DNA of 64,000 nucleotides from Streptomyces tibetensis (GCF_007655005.1 NZ_SZVW01000016.1:178557-242556); one strand, 5' to 3'. Shown: positions 32,447 to 41,591, counted from the stretch's first letter. Program-made: numbers and translations. The notes: a model not told the origin generated them from the sequence alone.

Positions 32447-33451
32447 ATGACCTCCAAGCGACGCGTTCTCATCGTTGCCTACGACGATGCACAGATCCTC
32501 GACATCGCCTGTCCCAGCGGCGCGCTGGACATCGCCAACCGCTACGGCGCGCAGCCCCAGTACTCCGTTGAGCTGGGGACTCTGGGCCGTCGGGCTGCCC
32601 GCAGCTCGGCGGGAATCACGGTGGGGGCGGGGCAGGGACTGGAGACGGTAGCGGGTCGCCTGGACACGTTGATCGTCGTGGGCGGCATCGGGTGCGAGGA
32701 CGCGGCGGCGGACGAGCGGTTACTCGGACAGGTTCGCCGGCTCGCCGGCCTCAGCCGGCGCGTGGCCTCCGTGTGCACCGGCGCCTATGTGCTGGCCGCG
32801 GCCGGACTTTTGGACCACCGGCGAGTGACGACCCACTGGGGATGGGGCGACCGGCTCGCCGACCGCCACCCCGCTGTGGCAGTGGACGCGAACCCCCTCT
32901 ACATACGTGACGGCAACGTCTACACCTCGGCCGGCGTCACCAGCGCGCTCGACCTGACACTGGCCCTGATCGAGGACGACCACGGCCCAAAGCTGGCCCG
33001 CGCAGTCGCACGGGAACTCGTGACGCATCTGCACCGCCGGGCCGATCAGGCGCAGATCTCCACGTTCCTGGCTGCTCCGCCGCCGGACGACCGGCTCGTG
33101 CGGGACCTGACGGGCTACATGGCCGCGCACATATCCGAGGACCTGACCCCCGCTGCCCTGGCAAGGCGGGCGGGGGTCAGCACCCGGCACCTGACCCGTC
33201 TCTTCCGTGCATACCTCGATACGACTCCGGCCCGGGCCGTGCGCGTGGTGCGCACCGAAGCGGCGGCACACCTGGTGCAGTCCAGTGGGCTCTCCCTCGC
33301 GGCGATCGCCCGCCGCTGCGGCTTCGGGTCGGCACAGACCCTGAGGCAGGCGTTCTGGGACCACTACGGCATGACGGGGGACACGATGCGCAGGATGCCG
33401 GACATGCCGCCTGCACGCGTCACGAGGCAGCGGAAGACTCCCGGTTCATGA
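32447..33451 (+). CDS. GlxA-type AraC regulator with DJ-1/PfpI-like domain; contains a TTA codon
   Basis: 334 residues from ATG 32447. Residues 5-180 form a DJ-1/PfpI-like (GATase-1) domain: RVLIVAYDDAQILDIACPSG and RRVASVCTGAYVLAAAGLLD. Residues 235-325 form a double helix-turn-helix: LTPAALARRAGVSTRHLTRL and LSLAAIARRCGFGSAQTLRQ. A TTA leucine codon sits at 32720-32722 (codon 92). In streptomycetes TTA is read only by the bldA tRNA, so expression is probably tied to development. Its last four bases overlap the start of the next gene (ATGA). Confidence 0.93.
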   Translation: MTSKRRVLIVAYDDAQILDIACPSGALDIANRYGAQPQYSVELGTLGRRAARSSAGITVGAGQGLETVAGRLDTLIVVGGIGCEDAAADERLLGQVRRLAGLSRRVASVCTGAYVLAAAGLLDHRRVTTHWGWGDRLADRHPAVAVDANPLYIRDGNVYTSAGVTSALDLTLALIEDDHGPKLARAVARELVTHLHRRADQAQISTFLAAPPPDDRLVRDLTGYMAAHISEDLTPAALARRAGVSTRHLTRLFRAYLDTTPARAVRVVRTEAAAHLVQSSGLSLAAIARRCGFGSAQTLRQAFWDHYGMTGDTMRRMPDMPPARVTRQRKTPGS

Positions 33452-34215
33452 GCAATGTGACGACACGCAGAAACGTACTGCGCGGGGCCGTGGCCACCGC
33501 CGCGCTCGCCACTACTGCCGCGGCGCCGACCGAGGAGGCGTACGCCGCCGCACCGGGCGCCAGCGCGGGACCGAGCGTCGGCATCCTGTTGTACGACGGC
33601 TACAGCCTGCTGGACCCCACAGGTCCGGCCGAGATCCTTTCGAGGCTGCCGGACGCGACCGTGACGATGATCGCCGAGAAGCGCGGCCCGGTCCGCACGG
33701 ACACCGGAGATGTCGCCGTGGTCGCCGAACGGTCCACCGCCGACGTCGACCGCCTCGACGTCCTGCTCGTTCCGGGCGCCGGCAACCGAGGCACCATCGG
33801 TGCGATGAACAACCAATCGCTCCTGCGCTGGATCCGTCGGGTCCACCAGCACACACAGTGGACGACTTCCGTGTGCACCGGGAGCATCATCCTCGCGGCG
33901 GCCGGCCTGCTGGACGGAAAACAGGCGACGACCTACTGGGCCTCCGCCGAGTACCTCCAGTCCACGTTCGACGTGACCTACCTGCCGCAGCGTTATGTTC
34001 GCTCCGGAAACATCATCACCGCGGCCGGAGTGTCGGCGGGTGTGGACATGGCCCTGTACCTTGCGTCCCTGATCGCGGGAGATCAGACGGCCAAGGCGAT
34101 CCAGCTCGCCGTCGAGTACGACCCCCAGCCGCCCTTCGACTCCGGCAATGCCGCCGAGGCAAGTCCCGAACTGAAGGAGAAGGCACTGCAGTTGCTCGCC
34201 GCCTCCCAGGTGTGA
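33448..34215 (+). CDS. Tat-exported DJ-1/PfpI-family protein (isonitrile hydratase-like)
   Basis: 255 residues, with ATG overlapping the stop of the GlxA-type gene. The N-terminus TTRRNVLRGAVATAALATTA is a twin-arginine signal. The mature domain has ILLYDGYSLLDPTGPAEILS with Asp56 and Glu62, and WTTSVCTGSIILAAAGLLDG with nucleophile Cys143, the layout of isonitrile hydratase and related DJ-1/PfpI enzymes. Export by Tat is unusual for this group, most of which are cytoplasmic. Coupled translation implies the same bldA dependence as its regulator neighbour. Substrate unknown. Confidence 0.88.
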   Translation: MSNVTTRRNVLRGAVATAALATTAAAPTEEAYAAAPGASAGPSVGILLYDGYSLLDPTGPAEILSRLPDATVTMIAEKRGPVRTDTGDVAVVAERSTADVDRLDVLLVPGAGNRGTIGAMNNQSLLRWIRRVHQHTQWTTSVCTGSIILAAAGLLDGKQATTYWASAEYLQSTFDVTYLPQRYVRSGNIITAAGVSAGVDMALYLASLIAGDQTAKAIQLAVEYDPQPPFDSGNAAEASPELKEKALQLLAASQV

Positions 34216-34257
34216 CTGCCGGCGCTTCAGGAGAGCCGGCGGCCGCGGCAGCCAGGT

Positions 34258-34288
34258 GGGTCCGTGCCTGTGGGACTGGCACGGACCC
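34258..34288. terminator. Perfect 11-bp hairpin between convergent genes
   Basis: GGGTCCGTGCC (34258-34268), loop of nine bases, GGCACGGACCC (34278-34288). It lies 43 bp after the DJ-1 gene and 119 bp beyond the end of the convergent DUF4246 gene, so it may terminate transcription from both sides. Confidence 0.75.
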
Positions 34289-34406
34289 GGGCACAGCCTC
34301 CGCGGCCGAATTGTCCCTGGCCCTCGCCGGCGCTCCTGCCCTGGACGGCTCACTGCCCGGCCATCCGCGCCTTCCTCGCTTGCAGACAATCCGGGACGGG
34401 AGAAGT

Positions 34407-35915
34407 TCAGTGCTCGCAGAGGGAGAACTCTCGCTCGTACAACTGCTCGTTGTGTTCGTCGACAAAGAACGTGCGTTCCCGCATGAGCTGTTCGCGGTGA
34501 CTCCTGGCCTGTTCAAGTGTCATGGTCGAGGCATCGGACCACGGTTGCTGCGGTGGCACATCGGATGTCGAGACGATGGTCTCCGATGGGTCGACCAGGA
34601 AGAACGCGAGGATCTTGCGGTATCCCGGGCGGGTGGGGTCCATGAGGCGGAATGAGCCGACCCGGTGTTGCAGGATGTTCGGGAACGCAAGGCAGCGGCC
34701 CGCTGGGGTCGATGCCGATCCCAACATCTGGTTCAGTGCGTCTTCGTCCTCCAGGCCATAGACCTCACGCAGGCCGCCCTCGTCGTTCTGTTGGTAATCC
34801 GGGTCGTCGAGTGCCGCCCGGAAGCTCAGCCGGCTTTCGGTGATGTTCTCGCTGTCCCAGTAGTAGATTCCGGTGGAGACGATCCGCTCGTTCAGCATTC
34901 CCTCGACATGCCAGGAGCCGCCGGGGTATTCGGGCTTGTCGGGAGTGAGGTGGATGGTGGCGAGCTTGACGATGACCTGGAGACGGCGGCCGCGCAGGTC
35001 GACTCGGGCGGATCCATCGGGTGGCCCCGGAGGAGTGAAGGCCGGGGCGTCAGGGATGACGGGGCGGCGGTTTTCCCACCAGTCGTCGTGGGCCACTGCC
35101 CATACGCGTCGGGCTTCTGCGTAGGCCTCGTCATCACTGTAGGAAGACCTGTCTGGATACTCGGGCTCCGAGTCGTACCAGCCGTAGGGATCGGCCTCGA
35201 TCCGCCGGGGCCGCGGATGACGCAGATCGGTGAGCACGTTCTCCAGTAGCGGACGCATACGTGCGAACAAGTCGGGCAGGACGGCGGCCAGTTCGTGGTG
35301 AGTCTCGGGGTGAATGTTGTTGACGTACGAGCGGAAGGCGACATCTCCGTCGTCACTGACCTCGACGTCCGTGGGCAGCCACTGGAATTTCTCCGAGAAC
35401 TCGTACTTCGAGTAGTGGTTCGTCGGATTCTTCCACGCCCGCTCGGGCGCGCCGCTCACCCCTCTCACCAGAGAGAACAATGAGGGATGAACCAGATCCA
35501 ATACCTGTCCGTCGGATCCGGGGTGCCAGTCCAGTTCCGCTTCGGGAACCTGTTCCAGAGCCTCAACCGCCTTGCGCAACCGCATTCGGAGCGTGTCGTC
35601 GACCAGAGCGTCCGACTGCCACACCCCGTCGACGGCAGACACCTCGATGCCGGTTCGCTCGTCTCTCAGGGCGGCGTAATGCCCGAGTTCGGCCAGCACG
35701 TAGCGCACTTGCGCTTCGGTGAGCCCTTGGGAGACCGCTTCTTGCGTCCACCTCGCGACGATGTCGGCATCATTCATCTTCTCGAACCACCCCGGCTTCG
35801 ACCGAATGTGTGCGCTGCACTGCAACATCTGCAGTTCCCGCAGCGTTCGCGGTGGCGTGAACGATATGGAACGGGAAGCGTGAAAAGGCAAGGGAAAAGC
35901 AGACAAGGCGGTCAA
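34407..35915 (-). CDS. DUF4246 family protein (mostly fungal family)
   Basis: 502 residues. The start is TTG 35915 with GAGAGA upstream. The long form is chosen because FTPPRTLRELQMLQCSAHIR and SKPGWFEKMNDADIVARWTQ match the N-terminus of DUF4246 proteins. Core motifs also fit: SKFQWLPTDVEVSD-like stretch, YVNNIHPETHHELAAVLPDL, GSWHVEGMLNERIVSTGIYY, and FPNILQHRVGSFRLMDPTRP. His and Glu in the HVEG and NERI segments look like part of a non-haem iron site, as in oxygenases, but this is inference. DUF4246 is known mainly from fungi, with scattered bacterial members. No partner gene is adjacent. Confidence 0.88.
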   Translation of the reverse strand: MTALSAFPLPFHASRSISFTPPRTLRELQMLQCSAHIRSKPGWFEKMNDADIVARWTQEAVSQGLTEAQVRYVLAELGHYAALRDERTGIEVSAVDGVWQSDALVDDTLRMRLRKAVEALEQVPEAELDWHPGSDGQVLDLVHPSLFSLVRGVSGAPERAWKNPTNHYSKYEFSEKFQWLPTDVEVSDDGDVAFRSYVNNIHPETHHELAAVLPDLFARMRPLLENVLTDLRHPRPRRIEADPYGWYDSEPEYPDRSSYSDDEAYAEARRVWAVAHDDWWENRRPVIPDAPAFTPPGPPDGSARVDLRGRRLQVIVKLATIHLTPDKPEYPGGSWHVEGMLNERIVSTGIYYWDSENITESRLSFRAALDDPDYQQNDEGGLREVYGLEDEDALNQMLGSASTPAGRCLAFPNILQHRVGSFRLMDPTRPGYRKILAFFLVDPSETIVSTSDVPPQQPWSDASTMTLEQARSHREQLMRERTFFVDEHNEQLYEREFSLCEH

Positions 35916-36102
35916 TTCTCTCGGTCCTCACAGTGGGTGAGCGGTGGCGGTGAAGAGTACTTCAGCGGACTGACACTGCTTCCGGACCCCTGTCATCGCC
36001 GGGCCCGGCGAACCTCTGGACTTGCTCAAGAGGCGCTTCGGGTGACCGCAACGCCGGGCATACTGCGGGCAATCCGGGCGCAGCTCGGCGGAAGGGGGCG
36101 TC

Positions 36103-36465
36103 GTGTTGATCGCATGCGTATTGGTGGGCGTACTGGCACTCGTCACACTGGTCACCTGGATGGTGCGCCGGGCATGGCAGCGCGCGTGGGACGATCTGGG
36201 CGCGCGGGCAACCGTGTACGGGGCGAGCTCCGGGCCAGGCCTCGGAGCCTGGCCGACCAGCAGTGGAACGCACAGCGCAACGACGCCGCATGACGCCTAC
36301 AGCCCGGTCGACCACTCATCCTGGTGGGAGGCAGGCGGGAGCGAAGGCACGTCGAGTGGCTGCTCCAGCGGTACTTCCTCATCGTGTGGAAGCAGCTCGT
36401 CGTCCTGCGGGAGCAGCTCCTCCTCGTGTGGAAGCAGTTCGTCGTCCTGCAGCAGTTCCTGCTGA
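36103..36465 (+). CDS. Small membrane-anchored protein with Ser/Cys repeats
   Basis: 120 residues from GTG 36103, with GGAAGGGGG upstream. One membrane span lies at residues 1-21 (VLIACVLVGVLALVTLVTWM), then a short basic region (RRAWQRAW) and a polar linker. The C-terminal 35 residues repeat CGSSSSS (21-bp DNA units, about 36380-36462), placing Cys every seven residues. Such Cys-rich tails occur on small actinobacterial surface proteins and might cross-link or bind metals. Function unknown. No recognised family. Confidence 0.6.
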   Translation: MLIACVLVGVLALVTLVTWMVRRAWQRAWDDLGARATVYGASSGPGLGAWPTSSGTHSATTPHDAYSPVDHSSWWEAGGSEGTSSGCSSGTSSSCGSSSSSCGSSSSSCGSSSSSCSSSC

Positions 36466-36495
36466 CCGGAGCCACGACTTGAGTGCACCGGCGTG

Positions 36496-38867
36496 TCAAA
36501 CCGCCCGGTCTAGCGTGGGCTCGAGGCGCACGACGATGCCCTTCGACGTGGGCTGGTTGCTGATGTCGGCGACGCTGTCCAGCGGCACCAGAACGTTCGT
36601 CTCCGGATAGTAGGCGGCCGCCGAGCCCTTGGCGGCCGGGTAGGGAACGACCTCGAAGTTCTCGGCTCGGCGCTCGGAACCATCCGCCCAGACGCTCACC
36701 AGGTCGACGTGATCGCCCCGGAGGAGGCCGAGGTCGCTCAGGTCGGCCGGGTTGACGAGCACCACGTGACGGCTTCCGTGGATACCGCGGTAACGGTCGT
36801 TGTTGGTGTAGGGGACGGTGTTCCACTGGTCGTGCGAGCGCAGCGTCTGCAGCAGCAGGTGTCCCTCGGGCGCCCGGGGGACCACGCGCTCGTTGCAGGT
36901 GAACAGGGCCTTGCCGACTGTGTTGTTGAAGACACCCTCGTTGACCGGGTTGGGCAGTTGGAAGCCCCCGGGGCGGGCCACCCGTGCGTTGAAATCGTGG
37001 AAACCCGGCACGATGCGGGAGATGCGATCGCGGATGGTGCCGTAGTCGCCCTCGAACGCGTCCCAGGGGATGCCCGCCTTGCCGTCCAGGGTGCGGCGGG
37101 CGAGCCGGCACAGGATGGCGACCTCGCTGAGCAGTAGCCGAGAGGCCGGTTCGAGGCGTCCCTGCGAGGTGTGCACCTCGCTCATGGAGTTCTCGACGGT
37201 GACGAACTGCTCGCCGTCGGCCTGGACGTCACGCTCGGTGCGTCCCAGGGTCGGAAGGATCAGCGCGGTGTCGCCGCACACGGTGTGCGAGCGGTTGAGC
37301 TTGGTGGAGATGTGGGCGGTCACCCGGCACGAGCGCATCGCCTCCTCGGTGACGTCGCTGTCGGGAGCGGCGCGGACGAAGTTGCCGGCCAGGGCGAGGA
37401 AGACCTTGACGCGGCCCTCGCGCATCGCCTTGATCGAGTTCACCGAGTCCAGGCCGTGCGGGCGCGGCGGATCGAAGCCGAACTCCTCCTGCAAAGCGTC
37501 CAGGAAGGTGCCGGGCATCTGCTCCCAGATGCCCATCGTGCGGTCGCCCTGGACGTTGCTGTGGCCGCGCACCGGGCAGGCGCCGGTGCCGGCGCGCCCC
37601 AGGTTGCCGCGCAGCATCAGGAAGTTGACGATCTCCCGGATGGTGGGAACACCGTGCTTGTGCTGGGTGATGCCCATCGCCCAGCAGACGATGACACGTT
37701 CGCTGTTCAGAACCTCGTCGCGGACCTTCTCGATCTCCTCGCGGGTCAGTCCGGTCGCCGTGTGGACGTCGTCCCAGTCGACAGCGCGGGCATGCTGGGC
37801 GAACTCCTCGAAGCCCGTGGTGTGGGCGTCGATGAAGTCGTGGTCCAGGACGCTGCCGGGCCGGGCGTCCTCGGCCTCCAGCAGCAGGCGGTTGAGGGCC
37901 TGGAACAGGGCGAGGTCGCCGCCGGGCTTGATGTGCAGGAAGCGGTCGGCGATCTGGGTGCCGCGTCCGACGAGCCCGCGCGGTTTCTGCGGGTTCTTGA
38001 AGCGTCGCAGCCCGGCCTCCGGCAGCGGGTTGACCGCAACGATCCGGCCGCCGCGCCGCTTGGCCTCCTCCAACGCGCTGAGCTGACGAGGGTGGTTGGT
38101 ACCCGGGTTCTGCCCGACGAGGAAGATCAGATCGGCGTGGTGGAGGTCGTCGAGGCTGACGGTGCCCTTGCCGGTGCCCAGGGTCTCGCTCAGGGCGAAG
38201 CCGCTGGACTCGTGGCACATGTTGCTGCAGTCGGGCAGGTTGTTGGTGCCGAAGGCGCGGGCGAAGAGCTGCAGGACGAAGGCGGCCTCGTTGCTGGCGC
38301 GGCCCGAGGTGTAGAAGACGGCCTCGTCGGGGGAGGCCAGCGCCGTGAGTTCCCGCGCGAGGACGCCCAGGGCGTCGTTCCAGCCGATGGGCTCGTAGTG
38401 CTCGGAACCGGGCCGCTTGATCATCGGCTCGGTGAGCCGACCCTGCTGGTTGAGCCACATGTCGGAGCGCCTCGCGAGGTCGGAGACGCTGTGCTCACGG
38501 AAGAAGTCGGCGGTGATCCGGCGCGTGGTGGCCTCGTCGTTGATGTGCTTGGCGCCGTTCTCGCAGTACTCGTTGCGATGGCGCCGGCCCGGGGCCGGGT
38601 CCGCCCACGCGCAATGTGCTTGGCGCCGTTCTCGCAGTACTCGTTGCGATGGCGCCGGCCCGGGGCCGGGTCCGCCCACGCGCAGCCGGGGCAGTCGATT
38701 CCGCCCACCTGGTTCATGGTCAGCAAATCCACCCCGGTCTTGCGGGGGGAGGTCTGCTCCAGGGAGTACTCCAGCGCGTGCACGACCGCGGGGATTCCGG
38801 CTGCCCACTTCTTCGGCGGTGTCACGGAGAGGCTGGTCTCCGGCTCCTCGCCGGGCGGGTTCTGCAT
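36496..38867 (-). pseudogene. FdhF/YdeP-type molybdopterin oxidoreductase, broken by a 71-bp tandem duplication
   Basis: From ATG 38867 the protein starts normally (AAGIPAVVHALEYSL, then GIDCPGCAWADP and NEYCENGAKHI, the Cys residues of a 4Fe-4S site). It then runs into a perfect second copy of 71 bp (38543-38684), shifts frame, and stops at 38421 after 148 residues. The rest of the gene is intact in the other frame down to 36496: DCSNMCHESSGFALSETLGT, VGQNPGTNHPRQ, CPVRGHSNVQGDRTMG and a C-terminal NQPTSKG. Removing one copy gives 2301 bp, exactly 766 codons plus stop, the usual length of this family. It probably was a formate-dehydrogenase-like enzyme of unknown substrate. Confidence 0.93.
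38543..38684 (-). repeat. Perfect 71-bp tandem duplication inside the molybdopterin oxidoreductase gene
   Basis: Copies 38543-38613 and 38614-38684 are identical base for base; the flanking bases differ on both sides, which fixes the unit at 71 bp. As 71 is not a multiple of three, the duplication shifts the frame. The unit covers the codons for the end of the 4Fe-4S motif. It contains GGCGCCGGCCCGGGGCCGG, a strongly self-complementary stretch that could promote replication slippage. Confidence 0.97.
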
Positions 38868-38903
38868 CGGTTCGCCTTTCTCTTGCCGTGTCCGTCACGC
38901 CGG

Positions 38904-39524
38904 TCAGCCGACGGGCCACTGCGCCACGCGGCTCCTGGGCGGTTCCGGGTGATCGTGCTGCACGCGGCCGTTGCGGATGGTGCCGCGCCAGGCCCCGCCC
39001 TCCTGCCCGAGCCCCTCGATGAACTGCTTGAAGTTCACGAGTTCGCCCTGCACCAGACGGGCGGTCAGCCGGGCGGCCCTGGAGGAGCGGTTGAGGATCC
39101 TCGCGGCTCCCCGCGGTTCCAGGAGCAATCGGACAGTGATGGCGGTACCGCCGGACGCCGTCGGCCTGAACTCGACCTCGCCCTGGTGGGAAGGGTTCTG
39201 CTCCAGAGCGCGCCACGCCAGGTAGGCATCGGGGTCCTGCTCCACGATCTCGACCGCGAAGCGGCGGCGCAGGGGGCCGTAGCCGATGGTCCAGGCGGTC
39301 ACGGTCGGCCTGATCTGTTCGACGCCGTGCACCACGGTCGAGAAACGCGGGAACGTCTTGAACTGTGTCCACTGGTTGTACGCCGTCCGCACCGGCACCG
39401 CGACCTCGACCGTCTCCTCGACGTGCCGCTCCCGCAGAGGACGATGGCGCGTCAGGCCGTCGCCGTCGGCGCGCGTCCTCGGCGTGTTCGGCACGGCCTC
39501 CCGAGTGTCGTCTTCGTGCGCCAT
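38904..39524 (-). CDS. SRPBCC (cyclase/dehydrase-like) family protein
   Basis: 206 residues from ATG 39524 with GAGAGA upstream. The SRPBCC fold is shown by EETVEVAVPVRTAYNQWTQF and KTFPRFSTVVHGVEQIRP, then DPDAYLAWRAL, TAITVRLLLEPRG and a C-terminal helix QGELVNFKQFIEGLGQEGGA. Proteins of this type bind hydrophobic ligands such as polyketides or ubiquinone-like molecules. It lies 36 bp upstream of the molybdopterin oxidoreductase gene in the same direction, suggesting one operon. Function in that context unknown. Confidence 0.87.
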   Translation of the reverse strand: MAHEDDTREAVPNTPRTRADGDGLTRHRPLRERHVEETVEVAVPVRTAYNQWTQFKTFPRFSTVVHGVEQIRPTVTAWTIGYGPLRRRFAVEIVEQDPDAYLAWRALEQNPSHQGEVEFRPTASGGTAITVRLLLEPRGAARILNRSSRAARLTARLVQGELVNFKQFIEGLGQEGGAWRGTIRNGRVQHDHPEPPRSRVAQWPVG

Positions 39525-40025
39525 CGTGGTCTCTCTTCCGGTGCAGGAACCGGGCGTCCGGGCATCCGGCCCGCCCTCGCGCGTCAGGGCTGCCCTCCCA
39601 GTTCCCCCCTCGTCCACTTCAAGTCCCCCCGACCCCTCTTGAGCCCCGCGATCCCGCCCCGCGAGAGGGACTGGCCGGGCCCGGGACTTTCATGCGGCGG
39701 CTGGGCGCTGGGGGGGGCTGAGGCGGTTGGGCAGCGGTGGCGACGGTGCGGCCTGCTCGTGGACGGTGGCGCGGCCTGCTCGTGGACGGTGGCGCGGCCC
39801 CAGAAGCCGGTGGCGAGCGGCCGATCCGTATCGCCCGGCGCTCGTGCCGGCCAATGCGGTCTACGTCGGTCACCATCCCCCGGTCCGGCCGCCCTCTGGG
39901 CAGCCGGCCGCAGCGACGCTCCACTCCGCGGGTGCCGTGGTGACCGAGAGGGATTTCCGCCCGAAGCACGAGGCAAGCCCTCACAGGTCCCCGGGTGACG
40001 GGTTCCCCGACTTGGAGGCGTCCGG
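39525..40025. other. Intergenic region with a short tandem repeat
   Basis: 501 bp. It holds two exact 23-bp copies of a unit beginning CGGCCTGCTCGTGGACGGTG at 39749 and 39772, plus a partial third (CGGCC). No gene was found. A promoter for the minus-strand SRPBCC gene must lie at its left end, and the right end is downstream of the SapA-like gene. Confidence 0.5.
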
Positions 40026-40466
40026 TCAGGTGCAGTTGCCGTTGTCCGAGTTGTAGTAGATGTCGAACGAGCCGCTCCACGTCAGGCACTGCCCGTCGTC
40101 GGGGACGTCCTTGTAGACCGGGCCCGCGTAGCTGGTGAAGGAGCCGGAGTCCTTGGCCTGGCCGCTGCTGTAGGGCCAGGTGTCCAGTGTGACCTCCATG
40201 AAGACGCGGGCACCCGGGTTGGTGCGCACGGTGACCGCGCAGACCTTGCCGGCGCTGCTGTTGTAGGTCACGAACGTGGTGGCAGGGATGGTGGACTGCG
40301 AGGAGTGGATCGGCGTGGCCCGGATGACGTCGTATCCGGTGCCACAGGCGCCGTTGTAGCGAGTGGGCGTGGCAGCCGAGGCCGGTGCGGTGGCGGCGAG
40401 TGTTCCGCCCAGGGCGGCGACGGTCAGGACGGCGGCGGTGGCTGCCTTGCGGCGGGTCGACTTCAT
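40026..40466 (-). CDS. Small secreted protein resembling spore-associated protein A
   Basis: 146 residues from ATG 40466, with GGGGGA six bases upstream. The signal peptide is clear (STRRKAATAAVLTVAALGGT, cleavage near ASAATP). The mature part has YNGACGTGYDVIRATP, FVTYNSSAGKVCAVTVRTNP and a final GQCLTWSGSFDIYYNSDNG, with four Cys likely in two disulfides. The YNGACGxGY and TYNSSxGKxC pattern is that of SapA-type proteins found on streptomycete spores and aerial hyphae. Function unknown. Confidence 0.8.
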   Translation of the reverse strand: MKSTRRKAATAAVLTVAALGGTLAATAPASAATPTRYNGACGTGYDVIRATPIHSSQSTIPATTFVTYNSSAGKVCAVTVRTNPGARVFMEVTLDTWPYSSGQAKDSGSFTSYAGPVYKDVPDDGQCLTWSGSFDIYYNSDNGNCT

Positions 40467-40716
40467 GATGTTCCCCCGGTTGTGGTCTGAGTCAGTGCGT
40501 CGCAGACGGCGGTCGTTGCCGTCCACGCATCATGAGACCCGGGGTGCTCACCGATGGTTGTGGAGCGCTTCGTCACTGTTCTGTCACCAGTGTCACAGCG
40601 GGTTGAGACAGTTCCTCACATGAAGTCGGTCCCTCTTGTGGAGGTGTTGCGGGCCCGGGGGGGCTTTTGGCGGCCCCGATGGCAGGCACCGGTGAGCGAG
40701 CGTGCAGGCTGGGCAC

Positions 40717-41286
40717 ATGGCCAGTCGCGTAGAGAAGTACCTCGCCCATCTCGATCGACTTTCCGGGGGACGGGAGCCCCGGTTCTTTCCTGTCGAGTCG
40801 ACCAAGCAGGGGCTGCGGGGCGTGACGGAGATCGTGTACGACGACTTGCCGGACGGCCTCCTCACGACGCTCACCTACGGCTTGTCGCTGGCAGATCATC
40901 CGGATTGGCAGCACGGATCACCGGAACTCTGCCTCAGCGTGAACTCGACGAATGTGATCTGGGCCCACGCGGTGGGCTACCTCGCCGAGCAGCTGCGTGG
41001 CACGTGCCCCTTCAGCTACGGCAGCACGATCAACTTCGGCGAGCGCATCGTGCCCGAGTCGGAGATGACGGCGTTCTTCGTCTTCGCACCGATGGTCCTC
41101 GACGCAGACGACCACCTGGGCATCGACGTCGGCATTCCGGGACACGAAGGCCACGACGTGATCACCATCCAAGGCATGTATCCCATCCACGAGGCCGAAC
41201 GGCAGTTCATCAACGAGTACGGGCTCGAACCCTTCTGGAAGAGCGACTGGGATCCCACCGACGTGCTGCGTCGCCCAGCGATCTGA
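40717..41286 (+). CDS. Suppressor-of-fused (SUFU) domain protein
   Basis: 189 residues from ATG 40717; an in-frame GTG at 40702 is also possible. It shows the SUFU domain pattern of bacterial proteins: VEKYLAHLDRLSGG at the start, VTEIVYDDLPDGLLTTLTYG, SPELCLSVNSTNVIWAHAV, INFGERIVPESEMTAFFVFA and ITIQGMYPIHEAERQFINEY. Bacterial SUFU proteins often act as immunity proteins against polymorphic toxins, but no toxin gene is nearby. Cytoplasmic. Confidence 0.88.
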   Translation: MASRVEKYLAHLDRLSGGREPRFFPVESTKQGLRGVTEIVYDDLPDGLLTTLTYGLSLADHPDWQHGSPELCLSVNSTNVIWAHAVGYLAEQLRGTCPFSYGSTINFGERIVPESEMTAFFVFAPMVLDADDHLGIDVGIPGHEGHDVITIQGMYPIHEAERQFINEYGLEPFWKSDWDPTDVLRRPAI

Positions 41287-41356
41287 GGAGGGGGCTCCGC
41301 TGCGCGGTACCTGTCGTCTTCGCTTCCTCCACACCCGCTCGCGAAGTCGTCCAATC

Positions 41357-41372
41357 CCTGACATCTGTCAGG
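41357..41372. promoter_or_regulatory. Interrupted palindrome CCTGACA-TC-TGTCAGG, likely operator
   Basis: Perfect 7-bp arms with a two-base centre, in the 305-bp gap between the SUFU gene and the small secreted protein gene, about 220 bp upstream of the latter. The rest of the gap holds no gene. A transcription factor site is likely from the symmetry; the factor is unknown. Confidence 0.45.
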
Positions 41373-41591
41373 ACCGTTCCTGACTGCGCCCTCCTAGCCT
41401 TTCGGTGCACGAGCTCCTGTCACCCCGGCCGCAAGGAGCCGGCCACGCTCACCACCGGTAAGACGCACGAGACCTATGGAGCGGCCTCGCGGGCAGATCG
41501 AGCCGCGCCGTGCACGTCAAGGGCGTCCCATCCGCCAACCTGCCGGCCTCAGCCCAGTGCTGACCACGGCAGTCAGAAGAGGGGGATCTCC

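Noticed and set aside
36152..37111. Minus-strand open frame overlapping the end of the molybdopterin oxidoreductase and the Ser/Cys-repeat gene
   Set aside because: Arg/Pro-rich shadow frame with no motif; the overlapping genes explain the DNA better.
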